From: Rotaria macrura | Taxonomy: Eukaryota > Rotifera > Eurotatoria > Philodinida > Philodinidae | Direction: 5' to 3' | DNA: 64,000 nucleotides | Assembly: GCA_900239685.1 (NCBI GenBank) | Contig: OENT01000476.1 | Span: 45,911 to 109,910, forward strand | Shown: positions 1-12,300 of the stretch, one piece after another | How the letters are laid out: each line of letters begins with the position of its first letter | Numbering within the stretch: the first letter of the stretch is position 1 | The notes under the pieces: model-generated | What the model saw: only the letters and a program-made list of their open reading frames with translations | What the model was told of the DNA's origin: nothing | Database searches by the model: none | Made by a program: the position numbers and the translations under genes

Positions 1-631
1 AACTTCAAATTTACAACTAGAAAGTGCATTCTTGAAGTTAAAATTCATCTACATCGAATGTATTCTTCCCATTTTCTTCGGATAGAAACGAAGAAAAAAA
101 AATAAGATCAACCACAAAAACAAGAAAGATTTTGTTTAAAGAGAATGCTGAAATGGATAATAGTTGTTTTCTTTTTCACTACAGAATCGTCTTAGAGCGG
201 CTCAAAAAAAGTTAGTTACTACCGAAACTTCTAGTTCTTGTGTAATTCGTGTCAAAAGAATAACTTGGATAAATTCAGAAATCACTCAAACAATCAAGTA
301 AAATTTTATGTGTTAGCAACTAAGTGTGCATTACACATCTTCTTTTATAAAATAAAACAAAATGAAAGTATTTGCATGCATAAAAAACAATAAGGATTTT
401 GATAAGTAAAAAATGAAAAGACAGAAGAATATTAATCGAAAATATCCCTGTCGACATACTCTAGCGAGATCATCACACCACACGTGACAAAGATCACCTT
501 ATAGTCGATAGAAGACTGTCATGAAATATACACTTTAACAAAAACGTATTCGATTTTCTTGATTCTGTTTTTTTTTCTTTGATCTTGAAAAGTTTGATAG
601 ATCTCTGTGTATGCTGATGAGTTGTACATAC

Positions 632-766
632 TTGATAGCTATTTTCTGTTAATTCTCTTGGTGTCACTTGTAATACTATTTTGTAAACTGTATAGCCACC
701 CGAATGACGAGCTGTTTCTGGTACATCAAATGAATATAATTCATCATCTTTCTTTACCGATGCCAT
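632..766 (-). CDS. PX-domain protein, first exon only (SNX15/RPS6KC1-like)
   Basis: The exon starts at an ATG at 766 and encodes about 45 residues. The segment HSGGYTVYKIVLQV matches the first beta strand of PX domains of the SNX15/RPS6KC1 type, where a GYTxYK motif follows a short N-terminal lead. A GTATGT donor at 631-626 directly follows the codons for NSYQ; the frame beyond it turns into low-complexity sequence, so I end the exon there. PX domains bind phosphoinositides and target proteins to endosomes. The next PX exon, which should carry the RYSDF motif, was not found between 1 and 600, so the rest is either off the left edge or lost. The gene is divergent from COQ9. Similarity is clear but rests on one short exon. 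Confidence 0.55.
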
Positions 767-1247
767 GAGTTTTTATTCTTAAAAGTAGAAGAATTCTAAA
801 GAAATCTATCGCATAGCAATATGATGGTAAATCGGTAGATAAGCACGGGAAAGAAATTAATTCCTTAACGGTCACTTCAATCAACCAATAGAATTCTCAA
901 TAGAGGACCGCTTCGGTTCGAGTTACATGAAACAAAATCAAATAGAAATGGTAGATTTTTGTAAAGTGTAAATTAATGAAGTAAAGATTTTTTTCCTGAA
1001 CTTACTTCCTACAATTCTTACATCGATGGTAGCGACATAACAATTAGCTTTCGTACAGCACATATATATAGCATATATAACTAACTTACTGTTTGACGAC
1101 ATCGTGTAATTTTAATACTATCCATTTCAATATTGATGCAACGCTTAATAAATCTTCGAGGTTTGTATTCAGTTCATCACGAATTGATTTTATTAAAAAA
1201 AATTCTGTGACTTAGTTGGAACCTATAGAGTACTTCGAGCTATCGAT

Positions 1248-4075
1248 GTGTTTAATTCTTTTAATTATTCTTCGTATCCTTCAAATACAAATGTCTTGAT
1301 ACAACAACGATATTTGTCAAACAATAACAAAAAAGAGAATGATATCAATTTAAAAGGACAGCCTCTGAAACCATCAGAGACGACGAAAAAAGCATATGTA
1401 TCAAATGATTTCAAAGCTGCGCAACCGTCAGAAACAATTGAACCCTTGTCCAAAAGTACAGCAGTATTTAATGACAGTGGAAAAGTTTTGTAAATGACAT
1501 CGATATTCAATATTGATCATTAAAGTGACACTATCGTATGTTGTACTATTTTTTAAGGTCGGTTCAAAGTTCAAGCTCAGCACATACGTCTTCATTAGGT
1601 ACTACAGCGACTACGTTTGTTCCAACGTCTGCCAAAGGTGATGCGGCTAAACATGAAGGAGCAGTTCATACAACACAAAGTGAACTAACTATTGCTAATC
1701 CATTTAATACTCATATTTTACAACTTAAAGGTACACCAACAATTAATCCAGACATAGCAAAATATGAAAGTTCGAGTCAATCGAAAATATTCGGTGCACA
1801 TGATATGCCAACATCAACGACAAAATATTCACAAGAATCTCCATTTGATAAGAAAACAACTGATACAACGAAGCAAGAAATTTTTTATGCTTTCTCGGAA
1901 TATAAAAAGAACAATGATTCTTTCAAATCTTCATTTTAGTAATACAAATGAAATTCCGATTCAGCGTGAAGATGATTTTCGTGATAATATTTTACGTGAA
2001 TCCCTAAAATTTGTTGATGATTACGGATGGACAATAGAAGCGATTCAAGCGGGTTTGTTGCTAATCTTTTCATGAGAACATTAGTAGTCAACATCAAAAT
2101 CAGGGAAAAAACGAATGTTATCAAATCGACCAAGTCTAGAGAAGAATTTCATATTTGAACTTTTACAAATGAGAAATTCGTATTTCAATAAGTTTAATGA
2201 TATTTAAACTTGGTTCGATAGAAATATCATCGCTACCTCTCGTTTTCTATTGGGAATTTTTCCTTGACATGAGTTAATTCTTGAATTCGATATCGAACAT
2301 TAGTACATGTCTTATGCGAAACTATTACTATATCGACACTATTCTAACATAGGCATACATGCTAGTAATCAACCAACAACACTCGAAGGATTATTTACTA
2401 ATGGTTATGATCTTATTGAATATTTTATGCGTGATGCGAATTGTAAAATGTCAGCTTATATGAAGGAGCAGCGAAATAAGTAAGACTTTCAAGGCAACAG
2501 TATTGATCATGAATAGATTTGTTTCGTTTTATTTTAGAGAGAATTTACAAGGCAGTCATTTACTAATGGAAGGTCTTAAATATAGACTAAATCTTGTCAT
2601 ACCTTATTCTAATACATGGAATCAGGTGAACAATATGTTTAATCTAACTCATACATGATATCTAAATAAGAATTAGTTTGATTTCTATCACTTTCGATAG
2701 TGGATGTCAGTCTCGTTAGACAGTAAACTGTTACTACAACTACTGTTCAGTTATTAAATCCATTTATATGTATCGGTTTTCAAATTAACATATAATGGTT
2801 TTTCGTGAATTTCAAAACAATTAGCTTTCTCTTTGAATTTTTTTCATGATTGTTCAATATTTTGAAACGAGAATTTAGATGAATTTGTTGCCAGATAAAG
2901 TATGAAAAATTTAGATCGCACTAAAATCAAATGAGTGAGTCAAATCTGTTGCGTTCATGTGGCGAAATAGTAAAAAGATGAAAAATGTGGCATGAAAATG
3001 ATTTAAAATATAAGTTATTCATGAGTATCCTTCAATAAATCTAATCAATTGTATCGTCAAGTACACTATCAAAAGATAGTGTACTTTAACATATCATTTT
3101 GATGCTAAAATCCGCACGCCTTTGAGATGGAGAACTATTTCAACAGTTCGAATAAAGATGAAGTATTACTTCTCATCTAATAGATCATTAAAAAGACATT
3201 TATAGTAGGCAAAGATAATATTGTAGTTCTAGTTTTATGGGAATTAGAACGAATGCTTTTTCATCAGCATCAATAGCTTTCATCGTTACGTATGACTTGT
3301 ATTGGATATTCTGTTTTTATCCCCCTTTTTATTTTAAATGAATGGAGACGAGATATTCTTATTCTTAAAATGAACGTGGAATCCCGTTCGTATTCTCTTC
3401 AATTCTTTTTAATCATACATCTTTTAAGACATTGTTCTATATTCAATATAGGGTATGTCATCGCTTGAAAATCACAAATTAAATGATTTGACTCGATGAT
3501 AAAACTAAAAGCATAATATACATTTGAGAATTATGATTAATTTAGTTTTTTTCATTTACTATTCTAGGCTTTAGCACAAGGAGCGTTGCCTCAAAATGCG
3601 ATACGTAGTTGGAAAAATTTATTAGACTTATCGAGTGAAGCTTGGTATGCTGTTGGTGATACATCGACCGATGTAAATAATTATTTTATATTATTATTAT
3701 TATTGCTATGATTCCCTGTTATAGATAAATTGGTATTCAAAACGATTTTTACTTGCAGCAGTTTATAAAAGTGCAGAAGTTTATATGATTCAAGATCTAT
3801 CTCAGAATAAATTCGATACAATCAACTTTCTTGAAAGACGTCTAGACGACTTTCAAACTCTGGCCTCTGTTCGAAATACGGTACAACTTTGTTATTATCA
3901 TATGTTACACTACGTTTGCATTTGAAATTTAGGTATCGAAGTCTCTGTCGGATACAGTTCAAATAACAAACGGACTTTTCTCCGTGGTATGTAAAGAAAA
4001 TCTTCTTCTAATATTCAATCACTATATGTAATTTCATGTTTATTTTAGATTCGTAATTTAACTTCTCGGCGTTAA
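1248..4075 (+). CDS. COQ9: Coenzyme Q biosynthesis protein COQ9, 8-9 exons
   Basis: COQ9 is a mitochondrial lipid-binding protein that presents ubiquinone precursors to COQ7. Secure exons: 1940-2052, 2353-2479, 2538-2625, 3568-3672, 3725-3880, 3933-3986 and 4049-4075, all joined by GT-AG sites with matching phase. They encode the family core: a FVDDYGWTIEAIQAG helix, a GLFTNGYDLIEYFM segment, an INWYSKRFLLAAVYKSAEVY helix and an FLERRLDDF segment. Upstream, 1248-1489 and 1558-about 1930 are open and join in frame, encoding a Ser/Thr-rich linker. QQRYLSNNN near its start looks like a mitochondrial presequence cleavage site. Two points are unresolved: no ATG is in frame at 1248 (only GTG), so a 5' exon is missing, and the junction into 1940 lacks an obvious donor. 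An alternative start is the ATG at 1764, which reads straight into exon 1940-2052 with a basic, acid-free leader. Intron 2626-3567 is unusually long. Confidence 0.85.
3059..3086. repeat. Perfect 12-bp inverted repeat in a COQ9 intron
   Basis: Arms 3059-3070 and 3075-3086 are exact reverse complements separated by AAAA, so either strand can form a 12-bp hairpin. It lies in the middle of the 942-nt intron 2626-3567. Function is unknown. Confidence 0.85.
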
Positions 4076-4221
4076 ATCAAATCCTGGTTTTCTTTTGTAC
4101 AATTTTTATTTCAGCATCCGTATCATTACTTGTTATACACGATTAGAAAAATAAAATAAGATTTATGAAAAAAAAATTTCTGTTGATAACATTTCCGATA
4201 ATAATACAATGAAAACAAAAA

Positions 4222-7200
4222 CTAGGACGATTCGTCGTCATCCTTCGAATAAGCATTTGCTTGGAAGGTAATCTAATGCAAAAATTATACGAGAAAAACG
4301 TTCTTGTCTTGACAGTAGTAGGTGAAAGACTTACGTCTGTATCACTTTCGTTGATTTCTTTATTTTCATCTTCATTATCATCGTTTTCCAAACCGAAATC
4401 AAGGTCATCAGATAAGCCAGAATAGTCATCATATTCAGATGGACTTGGTATTAATTCATCTTGAGTTTGGTCACCATCAATATCTTCATCAGATACGTCT
4501 TTATCAAATGATTAAATAAGTGAAATTGCGAACTAACAAAAAGTTACCTTCGAATACCAATGATGATGCTGTTGAAAGCTTAGTATCGTTAGTTGACGAT
4601 ACCTGATTACGATTATTAATCTAGATAAAAAGTGATCATCATGAATCTCTTTGTATGCTTTACAGGCACGATTGAATTTCTTCGGATACGTCATGTAACA
4701 CAAATGTTGAAGTGTATATATGTCAAAGAAACATTAAAAATTATTCATGACAGATACTTGAGCAATGTTTCTTCTCCATGGCTCAGAAAGTTTGTGAAAG
4801 TATGATTTCGTCGAGACTAAGATCGCATGATCTGGCCAAAGTGTGGCTCAGTATAGATTCTATAGAATAGAGCTACTATAATTACGTACAATGGAGAAAC
4901 TATGATACATTTTGTGTATTCTAATTGTCAACAAAGTGAATGATTCTTATTTATTAGCATATTCATGCAAAATGTTTCGGAAAATTTTCGTAATTAATAT
5001 TGAAATTAGAAAATACTCGCTAGTTCTTAACATGATCATTGCTATATGCATAAGCCTAAGACGTAGAGTAGCGTAGACTCAAGATGATATCTGTAAAAAT
5101 TAAAAACTTCAACGTTAACTCTGGATTCATCATATTTAGTCTTACTGAGAAGTCCGAACAAAAATTATATTCTTTAAAAACTGACCTTACATTTATTAAT
5201 GTGTGTAAGTACTTTATGTATTATTTAAATGTCCATAAATTTCAGTAACATCTTATTTTTATCGAGTCACTTGAGCAATGATCATGCGTAAAGAAATATT
5301 CATATGAATAAACTGTATCCAAAGATACGGAAAATAAGCATTCTTTGCAGTTTCACAATATTGGGATCGTGGATTTTTCATAAATCTCAGAAAGGTACCG
5401 ATATCTTTATCTATGATCACCTTGCATTAAGCTGCTGCTATCTATATGAATCTGAATTAATTTGCTCAAGTTTCAGATATATTGGAAATGGAAAGTTTAT
5501 CTTTTTGATCGAATGATTTTTCTGACAACTTCGATTGTTTTAGCTTCATTCATTTGTAGTTGCCTAATGGAAAATATATCTAACGTATATACGTATACAT
5601 CTACTTGCTTTTTATTTTTATTCATTTAATTATCGGTATATTTAAAGAATCTATCCAACATTTATATCTATACATAGCATCAATGGTTATTAGTCATCAG
5701 CAGTACATTAAGGGTGTCTCAGTCATCGTCGAGAAAATTTGACACACATATTTTGACTATAACTCAAGAAATGTGATTGCCTTTTCCGAAATACACTGTA
5801 TATTCGTTGAATTTATTTTTTGTATAATTCGGTTCACAAAAAATGTTCTAAGTGGTTCTTGTCAATTAAAATACCTAAATCTCTGCTTTTCGAAATATAT
5901 ACAGAATCATTCCAGGTATTTTAATTTCGAATTAATTTGTTTCCGTTATAGATTCTAATTTTGAATCCAATTAAATATTTATATCTCTAGTATACATAAT
6001 GATTTCAACTTTATACTTATCGATAAATCATTTCATTAAAAAGCGGCACCGTAAAAATAAACGAATGCTCTACAGAGATTTTCAGTTGTATTTCGATGAC
6101 GTCTTGTTCCTGAAATGTAGTTGATTGATACACTAATTTTAAAACTCAATAATGGCATATTTTCAAAAACGAATCCGGAACTTCTGTAATTTCTTCGTCT
6201 ATAATTTATTTTTAAACTTTCATCGTTGTCATTTTTCTACTGTACTATTTTCAAAAAAGAATAAAAAAACATTCCTAAAAGAGTTTACTTCTAATGTTTA
6301 ATATCAAAGTTGACTTGAATTTTTCGTTTCACAACTAAAGGTGATTCAAAATTGGTCCATAATAAAACTTTCTATTCCAAGTTCTGTCATATTCTATCGA
6401 TCTATAAAACAAACAACCAAATTTCTTGACTTATACAAGAACAGTTTGCGTAAAACTTTTTCGGGGATTTTCAGGACACTCTGTATGTATGTATTACCTG
6501 TGAGGCGATAAGCAATATTTTCCCATGAAGTCGAGCTAATTTTGGATAGATTTTTGTATGCGATTCTAGTAATTCATACATGGGACCTAAACGTTCCCTA
6601 ATGTCAGGACACTAAAAAGTTTTCATATTAATCAAAGATAAATAGTGTTCATTTTTTTCTCCTTACCATCATAAGATACGAGGAATGTATACTTAATAAA
6701 GTTCGTAACCATTTTGATGCGATAAGACCTCTAAGATACACAATCGAATAATTTCATCATTGTACTTGCTTGACTTTAAGAACTATATTCATATTACTTT
6801 TCAGCACTTTGATTAAGACGTACGTTTAAAAAGTCAATTAATGGTAACAGCATAGAATTCGGTATTGTAAGCACTGTTTTTTCAATTATTTTATTATTTC
6901 GACAATACAAAGCTTCCTAAGAAAAAATAAAAGATGATTCATATTATCTGCGTTCTTCTCCTCCTTTCAATCCTCGATAAATGTAAAACGAATGATTAAT
7001 CAAGCGTATAATCATATGCTTATGTAGTTGCATAAAAAACAACTACTTCGATTCAAATTTCATGTATCAAATAGATTGTCTTTTTCTTTTTAGTTTAGAT
7101 CGTTCGCATTTCAATGGGTCAATCACAAACATCTAAATTTGATAAAATCTTTACGTTAGTATGTACGAATAATAGGGACGAATTAGAACGACAATTACGC

Positions 7201-9275
7201 TCCTGTTCATCATCAGAACAAAGAACGTGTTTAGCAAACTTAACTGATCCTGATCTAGGAGTAGCCCTATTAATGTACGGAGCATTTTACGGAAATAAGA
7301 CTGTATGTCAATTGTTAATCGAATCAGGCGCACAAGTATCTTATCGAGATAACCAAGGGCGAAATGTTCTTTTCTATGCAACTACTAGTCAATCATATGA
7401 TGTTGTAAAATATTTAATTGAAAATATCATGACTAACGATGACAGTGATGTACGACACGGTTTCATTAATAATAAAGATTCTATGGGAGAAACATGTTTG
7501 CATGAAGCTGTGAAAAATCATGCTGTATCGTGTATAGAATTACTTCTTAAATATGATATCGATGTAAATATTGTTAATAACGATGGCATTACGGCTCTTC
7601 ATCGTGCTGTTGATCTCGGTAAGTTACCGTTTAGAAATAAACCACAAAAAAAGCAACAGGAATAAATATAGATCAGATTTTCTTTGAATTTACGAAAGGT
7701 CATCATGATATTGTTCGTCTTTTACTAAAATACAAAGTAGACTTGAACACAAAAGATTCATCTGGTTGGACACCATTACATGTTGCATCAGCACATAATG
7801 ATATTGAGCTTGTTCGTTTGCTTGTAAATCGTGGTGCAAATCTGAACGCAACGGACTATCAAGGACATTCACCGCTTAAATGGGCACGTGAAGCTGGTTC
7901 ACGCGAAGTATTTGCATATCTCAAAAGTCAAGGTGCAAAAGAATTTAATTCATCACACGCACAGCAACAACGTTCAAGTATTAAAAAAAATAATGAATCA
8001 TCAACTCAAGATACTTATATTTAAGAACGCAAAAAGAGAATTCATTGTACGATCCTAATAGATTGCAAGTGTTTACAAATCTTTCAATTATTCTTTATTT
8101 TGCTCTGTTGAACGAAGTGTATTCAGTTATGGAACAAATATAAATTTCTAAACTTTATTGATACAAAGTGACATAGAATCTTTAAAATGCGACCCATATC
8201 TAGTTAGTAGTTGTATTGCAATGTCAAATAAAAGTTTGGCTTTGTTTTTCTTTGCATATTGGAATAATTTCAATGATATTTGCTACTCATCCACTGTAAA
8301 GTCAACGTTGGCCGAAAGTAAAAATTTTAAAACGAAAAAATCTTTATACAAAGAGAGCGATAATATTTTGAAAACATGGTAAAAAGAGCTATGCTAGTCA
8401 ATTACAATGAGAACATTATTTAAGGTGGATTAATGAATACTTAAATTTTTACTTTATAATTTGTCTCTCACTCTTTCTTTTTCTTTAATAATAAACGTTG
8501 AACTGAAGTCTAGTACCTGGGCGTTTTTTATTTTCTGAACCACAGACTATTCGAAAATCACTATCTTAGTTTTCGACATTTTTCTCTCAACATTTTGATT
8601 TTCGATCAAAGTTCAGGCAATCGTCACCCAATCGTATTTGCTGTAAGAGAAAATTGATCTTTGATATAACACGGTCCGCAGTAGAAAACTTTGTACGAAG
8701 ATACAGAAAATGCTATGAATAATACTGAGATCAAAACAAGAAAAATCATTAATGTTGCGATAAATAGAAAGCTTTGAATTTCTACTGTCGGAAAAGTTAC
8801 TGATCAGTTGACTTACATCAAGTAAATTCAAATCATTACTTTCTAATCCTTTTACAAGTAATTGAACAAGTTTATGAGTGAATAAAGTATCTTGTTTTTG
8901 TTCCCTAATTATTGAATTTATTGATGGTTGAGTATCTTGAGAAGTTTGATGTTCAAACGATGATGTCTGACAAAAATGAAAACAAAGATTTTACTTAATT
9001 TAAAATGATGCAAGGTAACAAACTTCGTTCGGTAGAATTTCTTCTATGTTTCGCTTTTTTTTGTGAACGCTTTTCACAACATTATCATTTGATTTCGAAG
9101 TTTTTCTTTTCTGCAACAGAAAATTATATATCAAGAGATAAAACAGAACAACAATAAATTAAATAGAAAGCAAACTTTGGTAATATGTTGATTATCAGTA
9201 CTAGCACTTATAGTAGTTTTATTTACACATGGACGTTTCGAAGATTTTTTAGATATCATTGTAAGAGTAGAATCT
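4222..9275 (-). CDS. WDR43: WDR43/Utp5-like protein, C-terminal part (Utp12 domain and acidic tail)
   Basis: Exons in order of translation: 9275-9176, 9110-9024, 8966-8817, 6916-6798, 6730-6667, 6611-6498, 4620-4548, 4498-4335 and 4272-4222 (stop TAG); all phases agree. They give about 305 residues: a Lys/Arg-rich stretch (KSVHKKKR), then the Utp12 domain (LVQLLVKGLESND, NNKIIEKTV, WLRTLLSIHSSYLM, LHGKILLIASQ), then an Asp/Glu/Ser-rich tail. This order matches the C-terminal half of WDR43, a nucleolar t-UTP/SSU-processome factor for pre-rRNA transcription and processing. The first exon found starts in phase 2, so earlier exons are required, but I found no WD40 repeats up to the Mx-like gene at 13.6 kb. 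Two introns start GTTTGT/GTTTGC. Intron 8816-6917 contains an ankyrin gene on the other strand. The 3' end converges with COQ9, with 146 nt between stops. Confidence 0.75.
7114..8024 (+). CDS. Ankyrin-repeat protein, probably N-myristoylated
   Basis: Two exons, 7114-7618 and 7699-8024, join through a GTAAGT donor and an AG acceptor to give DLGHHDIVRLLL, restoring an ankyrin repeat across the junction. The protein has about 276 residues. It carries at least five ankyrin repeats (for example ITALHRAVDLG and SGWTPLHVASAHNDIELVRL), which form a protein-binding solenoid, and a polar low-complexity tail. The N-terminus MGQSQTSK fits the N-myristoylation pattern (Gly2, Thr6), so membrane anchoring is likely. 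The ATG lies shortly after a pyrimidine-rich TTTTTAG stretch that could be a splice acceptor for a leader. The whole gene sits, antisense, in an intron of the WDR43-like gene. The specific partner or orthologue is not recognised. Confidence 0.88.
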
Positions 9276-9319
9276 CTGCAAAAAAGATGCGGAGAATAGT
9301 CGTAGTCAAGTAATTTCAA

Positions 9320-12300
9320 AATCTGGCAAGTTTTTCACCAACCAACTCTATAGGAATAATACCTAATAACCAATCATATGATAATAGAATAGAGGACACA
9401 CATAAAAGGAATGTTGGAACATCTTAACGAGTTTTTTGTAAAGACGGTGCATTAGTATTATGCATACAGTTTTTTCAGTTGCTGCACCAGTTCATGCTAA
9501 CATGATTAATCATTGATCTGAAAGTTTTCATGGATCTGATTTTTCATGAAAATGGTCAAGTAATACTTACAAAACAATGAATGGTACCTAGGAGTACACG
9601 CTTAAGCAAATCTCAATGTTTTTCTATAAGTTCTAAGAAGAAATCAAGGATCACAATAGACATGAGATAGGTCCATCAGAAATCGATTAATTCGCCAAGT
9701 TTTCTCCAACAATTCACTGAAACTTTAATACTGTTGATGTGGACAACTTTTATTCTACCTTTAATCATCTTAACGATACTGTCAACGTTTTATTCCTGAA
9801 TTCTATCCGATTGATAAAAATAAACCGATCATAAAAACATATCAGTCTATTTTCTTGATACAGGAGACTATCACGTTAAGTTTAAAAAAAAAACTATCAG
9901 TATAATCAGTATAGATTTATTTGTTGATTAAACATTTACATAAGGCCTAAACTTTATCATTTTCTACACATAGACACATACATCAATGCCTTTTCATCGG
10001 TCCAAACCAGCAAACAGTTATGAAATAACTTTTACATCTGTGCTTGTTCTCTTTGTAACAGTAACGACTCCTAAGTATGGCAATAATTGTAAGATATGAT
10101 CGAGCTACTGTATCATGTGTATATCTATTAATAATAACGACTTGTCAAAGATGATTACGAATACTTTAATTGATTCAATCTCTTAGTCTACATTCTAAGT
10201 TGATTCGGCTGCAGAATTTTATACGAATCGTAGTAGCTTTAATAACTGATAAGAGGAGATTATCAAAATGCAAAATATTTCTAAAAAACAAGCGTTTCTA
10301 TTGCTTGCAAGCTGAACGAAGCATAATGTTAGGATGCTCTCATATTAATTTGTGATTCAACTTTATATCTTTTCTCAATTCGATTTTATTGCTTTAATGT
10401 AAATGCATGAAATAATTGTTCTCGATTTCACCCAAGTGATTTCTATGAGTAAGACAAAAGATTAAATTGAACTATATACGAGTTTCTTTTGTTTCGGTAT
10501 AAAAATTAATAAAACTGTATTCAACAAATATACTTCAAGAATACTGCGAGATAGCACTTTCATCTGGTTAGCTTCAAAGCAAGCGAAACACATGAATCTA
10601 TTTTTATAATGAGCGATCACAATGTTTACGGACGGAATGTTTGCTCAGTATTGAGCTACTTGACAATACGTCCGTACACACAGTGACTATGAATGCGTGC
10701 TGTTATCGAATGTAGGCTTTGTGCTGTTCTCGCAGTAGTTAAATGCATAAGAATTTGCGATTATATACAAACCAATAAATTGAAAACTTCGTCACGGGAA
10801 TCATTATTTGAATGATGATCAGATTAGCGACTGACTTGAGTTTCTTTTTGAAATATTCGCTCGATTTTTAATTTAAAACATTATCTTTTTTATCTAGTCA
10901 AAACAATTTAAACGAAACTGATTACGTGTACTTATTGCCGTTTCCAACAATAGAGCCATCGTGCAAATGCCTACCAAGGACATTTGGTAGAGCTCATCTA
11001 GTCTAAAAGTTCCTGCATGCAAATTTGGACTGCTCCAAATTTTCAATATCGGATTCGAACCTAGCCGATTTTGAAAGAGCCTCAATGAATTCTAACACCA
11101 ATCTAGATCTTATTTTGTTCCAAAGTTTCAATTCTCGTCTATTTTTTTACTCGATGATAACTGATACAGGCTAAACCAAAAAGGCTTCATTTATCAACAA
11201 TAAAGAGACAGTTGTATTTTCTTCGAGAGAACTCGTGGACAGGTCGTGTCTAAGAGTACTCAACTGAGAAAATACACATGTACAATCGCTACATGTCAGG
11301 CATGTACCGCAGCACTTATAACAGAATGGGAAGTTGTGTTGGTTAAATATTTCAGAGAAAATTTTTCTTATATCATAATACATCTTAATTTATAACATCA
11401 CTTAGTTTTCACTAGTCAACTACGGTTAAAATCTGTCGACGATAGGTAAGTTGGGCTTTTGTGTTGTAAAATTCTTAGGAGGAGGAGAGAACTGGGTTGA
11501 AGTATCAATTAATCCGAAAATTTTTGGGACGTAATTCGCTATCTGTCTGCACTGCCTCTCTGTATACTTTCCTGCCAAATATTGAATAGTCTTTGGCAAA
11601 GCAAATCTAATATTTGAGGAGTAAAATGCTGAATAGATAACAAGTACTGACTAGTTTATGAAGTTTCGAAATATTTTCATGTTGTTTTACAAAATACTTA
11701 ATAACAAATAAAATACTGAAATCTGTTTTCAAATCATCATGATCTTTCTTCGTACCTGCAAGTAATTAATGTTCGAAGAGAAGAGAACATGTTAAGTTTG
11801 TGTGATAGTGTACTTTATTGATTAAGCATTATTTATGCTTAGAAGAGTGCTTAAAAGAATTCTTTTCCTATAAAAGTCGATTGTTTTTATTTTTCTCAAA
11901 TATAGCTGATGAGAAAGGACTGAAATGATCTTTTTTCAAATGCTATAAAAATTTACTGAAACTCTGTTCTCATCATCATGCTATCTTTCTTCTCTCTCAA
12001 TTAATAGAATACATCGTCAGCTTGATTGCATTCATGATTAACATTAGTGTGTCTACCTAAAAGCATCAATCCTTCATAACTTTCCAGCAGTGCTTTGTTC
12101 TCGCTTTAAACAATTGTAGGACACTATTGACCGACCTATCATTTTTTTATTTCAACGTTTTAAAGAAAAAAAACAACTGCTAAGATTTTAGTGTGTCCTT
12201 TAAAATTTTGTGACATGTTTTTCTCCGAATTCTTTATGTTCATCGATAACATGCTCAAAATCGACAAGAAGACTCATCAATCATTTGGATGGTACCCTAT

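Noticed and set aside
1538..1557. ATG at 1538 as a start for the COQ9 linker frame
   Set aside because: The bases up to 1557 (pyrimidine-rich, ending TTTTAAG) act better as a splice acceptor that joins the upstream exon in frame.
4623..4700. Minus-strand frame starting ATG ACG TAT, ending at the acceptor before exon 4620-4548
   Set aside because: It reads into the next exon in the wrong frame, and the WDR43 alignment goes directly from LLIASQ to INNRNQ; probably chance.
11030..11065. Minus-strand GGTTCGAATCC resembling a tRNA B box
   Set aside because: The flanking bases do not form a T stem, and no matching D-arm, anticodon arm or acceptor stem is present.
10894..11383. Two minus-strand open frames of 63 and 70 codons
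   Set aside because: No domains and no splice-consistent partners; expected by chance in sequence of this length.
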